A stretch of 64,000 nucleotides of DNA from Hedera helix (taxonomy: Eukaryota; Streptophyta; Magnoliopsida; Apiales; Araliaceae), in NCBI GenBank assembly GCA_947179155.2, contig OX359269.1:54627524-54691523 (forward strand), in the 5' to 3' direction. Positions within the stretch are counted from its first letter, which is position 1. Each line of letters begins with the position of its first letter. The notes beneath the pieces are model-generated. The model ran no database searches, was not told the origin of the DNA, and saw only the letters and a list, made by a program, of their open reading frames with translations. Position numbers and translations under genes: made by a program. Below, in pieces: positions 58,071-64,000 of the stretch.

Positions 58071-58573
58071 TACATCTATCGACTATCGAAGTTGTGGAAA
58101 TCGACCTGCCTCATGCCCTCATCATTCTCCACATAATATATTTCTTCTGATTCGATCCGCCGGCCCGATCTGTGTGTTGCCCGTCTGAAATCCCCGCACC
58201 AGTGAACATGCAAGCAAATTGATTTACAGATCCATTCGCATTCCCTGGACTTCACCGCCTTCTATCGGATTCTGGGCAAGTTAGATTCTCAGATTTTCTT
58301 GCAGACATCCAGATGTTTATATGTTTAATATAAATATAGTTTAGTCTATCTGTTCATATCTTGATTGTCTCATAACTAGATTTTTGTATTTCTTTTCCGA
58401 TTTATCCAAAGAACTAATAAATTTCCAGTGCTTGATTTATCTAATCGATATTTTTATTTGTTTCTATGTGCAATTATGATACAAGCTAACATGTTTTTAA
58501 ATTTCAGGATTCCTAATGTTTGTGATCTAGGAAATTTGAGTGTTGGATTGAGTTGTTTTGAATAAATTAGAAT
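58071..58573 (+). other. 5' leader region of golgin candidate 5 gene
   Basis: Pyrimidine-rich, gene-like sequence from about 58110. A non-coding first exon with an intron ending near 58507 (TTTCAG|GATTCC) is likely from sequence style, but its donor is not fixed. Confidence 0.4.
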
Positions 58574-61252
58574 ATGTCTTGGTTTAGTGGGAAAGTTTCT
58601 TTAGGGAACTTCTCTGATTTATCTGAGGCAGTCAATAAGTTCAGTGAGAGTGTGAAGAACATTGAGAAGAATTTCGATAATGCTCTTGGTTTGGGGGAGA
58701 AGTCCAATGCTGCTGGCGGTGAAGGTACTTATATAATTTCACTATTGTATAGACTCTCTATCTCACTCTATCGCTCTCTTTATGTTCGAATTCATATACA
58801 TGTGTATATTTGCGCGTTAATGAAAAACTCAATGTGATGATGACCTGCTTAACCAATCTTCTGGATTCAGCTACGAGCCATGTGTGAACTCATGTATAAA
58901 ATTGGGGTTTATATTTGACCTAATGAATTAAATAAATTAAAGCGAATAAGAAGGAAATAAATGAACAACAAACGAATAATCAAAGACCGAAAAAATAGAA
59001 AAATCTTGAAAAACATAACTTGAGAGCTGCTATCACGAGTGCCAAGGCATAAGGCTCGTGGGGACAAATCATTTTGGAAATTAATTGAGGGATTGGATTG
59101 GTGGCTAGAAGAATCGGGCAAAATGGATATTACCCAGGTAACCAAGGGTATTTAAGAAATTTTCCTATTAACTAAGGGTATTTCTGGAATTTTCCCGGAG
59201 TCACATGCCTGACACATGACCCTTTTGTCAAGAAATTCTTTAAATAGCTCCTCATCTTATAGGAGGAGGGGCTTTTGGACTTTTGGAGAACTTTGAAGCC
59301 ACAAGAAGAATTCTTTTTGAACTTGAAGGAGTGGGAACATTCTTGAAAATTGTTGGCGATTTGGAATTGAGTTCTAACTTTGAGACACTCGTGATTACAC
59401 TTGAACCCTCAAAGTTGAACTCGGATTCCGTCGAAATTTAACACTTGATAGAGACTCTCGGACACTAGCGATTACGTCGGGACCTCGAGAGTTCTACCTT
59501 GTGTTACTCGAGTAATTGTTCACCGATTCTTCTTCCTTCTCCAATCTCCCGATTGATTTCATATTCTTCGCAGATTTCTCGCCTCCTGGATCACGACGAA
59601 ACTCTAACCCTAGCGAGGTATGAGATTTCCTCGCTTGCACCAAGTTAGAGTTGGAAAATGAATTTACTTCATTCTATTACTGGATTCAGCCTGTCAATAT
59701 TTGAGGGGCTGCTTAACAAATATATATTTAATTTGAGTCCAAGTTGGGAGTGACGAAATTAAGTGGTCTTGTGGGAAAATTTAAAAAAATGCCGGGTAAT
59801 CACTTACATATTGGTGTTCTCTCAATGTAGGTGGCAATCCCCTAGCTTGATTCTAGTATGACTTGCGTTGATTTAGATTGTATTGGCAGTATTAAGCACA
59901 CATGTTTTGGATGCATATCACATGCACGCGCACGTTCGCATGACATATCTGTCAAGGGTATTTCAAGCAAGTTGTATTGTTCATTTAGTATTATTTTTCT
60001 GCTACACCTGTGAGGCAACATTTGATTCAAAAGGATAATCGAAATGCACCTCTCGAAGTGTATGCAGCTGCATACAGCATGGAAATTCTCATTGATGCAT
60101 ATTGGCTAAAATGATAACTGCCCAGTACCCTGTTTAGAAAGCCAGATATTAGAGACATAAAGAGAGAGTTGGGGGGAGAATTTATTGTTAAGGGATTTAT
60201 GTAGTAATTGTTTATCTTTTATTTCATTCAAAACTCTTTCAAAATTTAGATATCATATCCATTGTTCTTTTATGATTTTTATGATGTTTCATTAAGAAGC
60301 TTGAAAGTGATGAGTATGAACTAATAAAAATCTCCACAAACAAATGGCAGCTTCAGGGTTGTGGGCTTCATCTACAGACAGGAAATTGTTAGCTGATCCT
60401 GTCATGGCCTTTATGGGGCATAAAAATGAGGAAAGTATGGAGAGATCATCGGAAAACCCTGAATCCTCAGCTCCTCATTCTCATTTTGATGAAAAAAACG
60501 AGGTTGAGCCTGATAGTTCAGCTGCTCCTGCAATTGAACAAGCCTCTCCTGGCGAAGAAGTACATGAAGAAACAATAAAGCTTGATGTACATCCAGAGCC
60601 TGTAGAGGGAACAAATATTGCATCTGCCGAGGAAACACAAATTATTTCTTCTGAATTTGCTGAAGCTGAAGCTGATTCAAAATCGGTGCCTAGTGAATTA
60701 TCTGAACCCAATACTGAGCATGTCGATAAATCAGATCCTTTGAACCGTCTCCAACAAATGGATATCACAGAAACAGTATCTTTTGAAAATTCCGGGTCAC
60801 TGGAAGCCAAGCCAAGTAGTCATGTAGATGAAGCTGAGAGTACTATTGCTGTCCCACATGAATTGCAAAATGTTATTGATCAGGTAGAAATCGCAGATGA
60901 ACAAAATACACAAGAAGAAGAAACTGTAGAAAAAGTTTCTCCTATGCAAGCTGAGGAGGCATCAATTGACAGCCAAATTGGAAGTGGGGCAGAGCCTCCT
61001 GGATCAAATTCTCCCACTTCAGACGTGGCTTCAGAGGTGGTTCCTGAAACGATATCTCAGGAAGGTGATGCGATTGCTAGAACATTTGAAGTCAACCAAC
61101 ATGGAAGTGATCATGAAACTAACATAAAAGGACATCTTAGTTTGGGAAGCACTTCTTCCAACACTCTGGATTCTAGGGTTGAATTAGAGAAGGTGAAGAA
61201 AGATATGCAAATGACGGAAACTGCACTTTTAGGTGCTGCTAGACAAGCTCAG
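58574..61252 (+). CDS. GC5: Golgin candidate 5 (TMF-like), 5' part; continues beyond window
   Basis: Two coding exons, 58574-58724 and 60351-61252 (phase 1 then 0), give 351 residues up to a donor (GCTCAG|GTATTT). The N-terminus MSWFSGKVSLGNFSDLSEAV followed by NKFSESVKNIEKNFDNALG is diagnostic for plant golgin candidate 5. Exon 2 continues LWASSTDRKLLADPVMAFMG and then a long acidic, Ser/Glu-rich disordered segment, ending in the start of the coiled coil (VELEKVKKDMQMTETALLGAARQAQ). GC5 is a peripheral Golgi tether related to TMF/ARA160 with a C-terminal Rab6-binding coiled coil. That coiled-coil part and the TMF domain must lie to the right of the window, because no further exon was found up to 64000. 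Intron 1 (1.6 kb) contains a probable insertion at 58872-59690. Confidence 0.88.
58872..59690. other. Probable insertion in GC5 intron 1
   Basis: The 11-bp sequence CTGGATTCAGC occurs at 58861-58871 and again at 59680-59690, bracketing an ~810-bp segment. Unlike intron sequence, that segment looks like a leader or promoter (TTTAAATAGCTCC, then pyrimidine-rich and CTAACCCTAGCGAGG). It could be a solo LTR-like or Pack-type insertion with target duplication. No terminal inverted repeats or poly-A tail were found, so the class is unknown and the bracket could be chance. Confidence 0.35.
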
Positions 61253-62190
61253 GTATTTAACTTCTTAGGTCTCCCAACCACAAGGCACAATTCCCAGGTC
61301 TCCCAACTATTGGAACTTAATACGTTGAATGGTGCAACATAACATGTAGTTAAGTGGTTGTATGTTCTCTAATTTTTGTTATTATGATTATATATGATTT
61401 GAGCTTGAAAATCTTTCTTTTTTTCCTTTTGGAAATTGGAAACAATAGGGTAAAAGTAATCACTATATCATTCAAGTTTGCTTAACTAAATTTAGGGTGT
61501 TATTTCCATGTCTTTGGCTTATGAATTTCAGAATTCGATTCATGAAAATAGATCTGGAGTTTTTGTATAGGCCTATGTAATGCTAAAACTCCTTATGTAG
61601 AACCGAGCAGATGCAGCTTTGATTAATTCTTTGGTGAAACAAAAGAAAGAAGGGAAGTTAATCTTGATTTGCAGACAATATGTGCTTAATTAGAGGTTGG
61701 TACCATCCAGAGTAACTATATTAAAGAGAGGGAAGTACGTGGAAGTCTTTGTCCTCCAAGTGTAACAAACGAAGAAAAGTAAAGTACTAAGTAGTCGTGA
61801 AGCTATATTTGTAGATGAAGAAAGTCATTGGAATAGAAGAAGCATACCTGAAGGAAAACTAGTTGGGAGAATAGAAAGCCTTCAACAAAGAACTAATGTC
61901 CAATCTTTATAAAATATTAAAATATGAGATAAATCTCTCTAAAAGCACCCATAAAGACACAAAAAAGCGCCGCAAGAAAGGAATTTTTGTCCCACATTAA
62001 ATAAGAAGGCTTGAGAAAATCAACAAAAGCATTTTTTCTACGCGTAATAGAGAAGTATCTACGCTAAAAAATAATCATTTAATCCTTAACCTCATAAAAA
62101 ACCCATAAAATCTAAGAAGAATCATACTCTCGAAAGTGACAGATCAGACCAGGCTTCAGCGAAATTCCCAAACAGAGATCATTATAATTC

Positions 62191-62450
62191 AATGTTCTAA
62201 AAATTGCTAGGCTCCAGGCCGCCTAGGCAATTTCTTTGGCAGTCTCATTTATTTATTTTTCTATTATATATACTTATTATATTATACAAAGCTCATAGTA
62301 AATTTACTTTTTTTAAAATTTTACATGAAAAAAATTATCATTTTTTTAAGGCTTAACAAATTCATTTAAAGTATTGTATAGTCTAATTAAGCGCCCAACC
62401 AAATCTATGTGGTAGAGGCCTTGCCTAGCACCTAGGCAAAGATTAAGCAG
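62191..62450. repeat. Decayed inverted-repeat element (GCCTAGGC type)
   Basis: GCTAGGCTCCAGGCCGCCTA on the left and GCCTTGCCTAGCACCTAGGC on the right carry the GCCTAGGC motif of a common plant repeat family that starts TGTTCTAAAAA. About 260 bp, no coding capacity. Boundaries are approximate. Confidence 0.35.
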
Positions 62451-62556
62451 ACCTAAGTGAGGGGTAAGCAGACTGACATGCAATAGTTGACTGAGTTATG
62501 AGTGATATCTTATGTGCTTAGGAGATTTCAGAAAAGTGTTAAGTTATTTATATATA

Positions 62557-62588
62557 ACAAGCTCACTAACCACGTGCAAAGCACGAGT
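62557..62588 (-). mobile_element. Helitron-like 3' terminus
   Basis: On the minus strand a stem-loop CTCGTGCTTTGCACGTGG is followed by a short spacer and CTTGT. The arrangement is that of a Helitron 3' end, but the terminal tetranucleotide is CTTG rather than the consensus CTRR. Confidence 0.3.
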
Positions 62589-63544
62589 GGCATGGATAAT
62601 GGATTTTTATATTAATAAATTGATAAATATTTAATTAGGATTTTGAGAAGATGATTATAGTTAGTAACTTATTAGATATTTATTTAAATAAAGAATATTG
62701 AATTATATATTATAGGTTCTTTAATCAATTATTAAACTAAACATTTGAATGGAGTGCATATTTATTTAGTTTTAATTATGAGAAAATAATTATTTTAATT
62801 TTATTTAAGTTTGTTTTGGAATTATGTATTAGTGCTTATATTGACAAAATTTGCTTAAAATTCTAATCCGAATAGAAGTATGAAACTCAAGCTTTAATAA
62901 ATTTTAATTTAGTTATGACAATTAGTTAGTAATGAATCTACTATAATTTTTCAACTAACTTTACAGTTATTATGTTTGAAAAAAATTCACATATATTATT
63001 AATACAATTAATCGTGTGATTTAGTAAAATTTCAAGTTTTAATGAGTTTAATTTAGTTAGGACATTAATTTTATAATGAATTTCATGACTGATATTAATA
63101 TAATAGATCGCGTGATATTTTAAGAGATTTTTTCATAGTCTTAGTAAAATTGTATTATAGAATTATTATACATAAAAAATTCAGATATCTTACATAAAAT
63201 TGTGATAAAAAGCTTGTAATAAAATTAGTAGAACCGAGAAAAAAAATTCTTTTAGAAGTTCCTTCTGTTATTACAAATATAAAAACAAAAAATATCCTTC
63301 TTTTTCCGAACATGTTGGGGTTACTTTTGAATACTTTACAAATTTTGATAGTATTTAATTGTTACAAATTTTGATAATACTTATACTAATTTGGATAGGA
63401 AAGTAAAAAATTGAATAAAAAATTTGTGATACCAAAAATTGGTGAAACCAAGTTTGTGCTTTTAATTATATGGTTGATTTAAATGAGTTATTCATGGAAG
63501 AGGTTTGAGTGGACTTTATTTTTATCTCATATAAATAACATAAG

Positions 63545-63680
63545 GCCGCACCCAATGCATATGGCTCCCAAGAAGTCAGATTTATGTAAGCTTGCCTCTA
63601 TTATAGAGAGGCTACTTCCTTGGAACCCATGACCAAGCATTGGACAATTGAGCACTTGTCCATCGTGCCTAGCACGATCT
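63545..63680 (-). mobile_element. SINE-like repeat
   Basis: On the minus strand GGTCATGGGTTCCAAGGAAG, then GTAGCCTCTCTATAATAGAGG and GCAAGCTTAC, resemble the B-box and body of the widespread plant Au-type SINE (GGTCATGGGTTCGAATCC, GCAGCCTCTTGCA, GGTAAGGCTGCG). The A-box side (AGTGCTCAATTGTCC) is degraded and no target duplication was found. Confidence 0.45.
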
Positions 63681-63881
63681 TTATTGCACATAATACTTCT
63701 TGGAAAAATATATTGCATATCATGCGAGATTTATAGCATTTAGAATTTATAGTGATAGGACTATAATTGAGAATTCAATCTAACTTAAAATTTCTAACTT
63801 TTGTGTCGTATAGTTAAATTTAGGTTAGTAGGTTCTTGGAATTCTCTCCCACCAAATGTTGGTAGAGTTTATTTTAGGTTA

Positions 63882-63910
63882 ACAAGCATGATACCCGTGC
63901 AAGGCACGAG
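63882..63910 (-). mobile_element. Helitron-like 3' terminus
   Basis: On the minus strand CTCGTGCCTTGCACGGG forms a stem-loop, followed by TATCATGCTTGT. Same type as the one near 62557, with a stronger hairpin; the terminal CTTG again departs from CTRR. Confidence 0.35.
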
Positions 63911-64000
63911 CAAGTGTTTAAAATAGTAAATTTATTTGCTAACAACTGAATATGAATATATGTATATTTATATAATGATGATTTGGATAATTGGGAATAC

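Larger units (their letters stand above)
61253..64000 (+). other. GC5 intron 2 (open at right edge)
   Basis: No continuation of the golgin coiled coil is visible. The intron contains a decayed repeat (62191-62450), two Helitron-like termini and a SINE-like segment, listed separately; the rest is AT-rich. Confidence 0.5.

Noticed and set aside
61596..61690. RADAALINSLVKQKKEGK-like reading frame as the next GC5 exon
   Set aside because: Does not match the conserved coiled coil expected after exon 2, and the frame closes quickly.
1..64000. tRNA, rRNA, miRNA and CRISPR features
   Set aside because: No cloverleaf-compatible tRNA, rRNA segment or spaced repeat array was seen. Only the tRNA-derived SINE boxes and simple repeats resemble such features.

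Overview
This is a nuclear, AT-rich segment from a eudicot plant. The evidence is spliced genes with GT-AG introns, two nuclear genes for plastid proteins (photosystem I subunit H and plastid ribosomal protein S17), plant-only families (PERK receptor kinase, LEA-2/NHL protein, RopGEF, TCX/CPP CXC-domain protein, golgin candidate 5) and a dense load of plant transposable elements. The species cannot be fixed from the sequence alone. No bacterial, organellar or CRISPR-type features are seen.

Layout. 1-7.8 kb: first exon of a PXA/PX sorting-nexin-like gene on the minus strand (rest of the gene lies left of the window), then a gene-poor stretch with a Tourist-like MITE, an F-box fragment, a short Helitron, a perfect-stem hairpin, a Copia reverse-transcriptase relic and TA microsatellites. 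7.8-13.5 kb: eight-exon PERK-type receptor kinase (+). 14.3-16.0 kb: three-exon LEA-2/NHL membrane protein (-) with a SINE in intron 1. 19.9-20.3 kb: LC8 dynein light chain (+). 21.6-23.4 kb: D-isomer 2-hydroxyacid dehydrogenase of the HPPR/hydroxypyruvate reductase class (-). 25.1-28.2 kb: a decayed RopGEF (+) carrying a hAT-like MITE. 29.1-30.9 kb: psaH (-), head-to-head with plastid RPS17 (32.0-32.5 kb, +). 33.0-38.6 kb: TCX5/6-like CXC-domain gene (-) whose last coding exon is split by a 0.76 kb DNA transposon.

39.7-53.6 kb: a complete, apparently very young Ty3/Gypsy chromovirus (Tekay-like): two 3,902-bp LTRs, 5-bp target duplication ATAAC, tRNA-Met primer site, polypurine tract, an uninterrupted 1,510-residue gag-pol with chromodomain, and an additional 285-residue coiled-coil ORF ahead of gag. 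53.9-58.1 kb: a terminal-inverted-repeat element containing a 2.9 kb solo LTR of a related family with its own target duplication (CTATC). 58.6-61.3 kb to the right edge: the 5' part of a golgin candidate 5/TMF gene (+); its second intron runs off the window and holds SINE- and Helitron-like remnants.

The genes do not form a pathway. The two plastid-protein genes share a divergent promoter region, and the psaH side carries G-box and I-box motifs. The most unusual material is in the mobile DNA: the extra ORF of the chromovirus, splice-acceptor-like sites immediately before both of its start codons, CG-rich palindromic islands at equivalent places in two diverged LTRs, and the exon insertion in the TCX gene.
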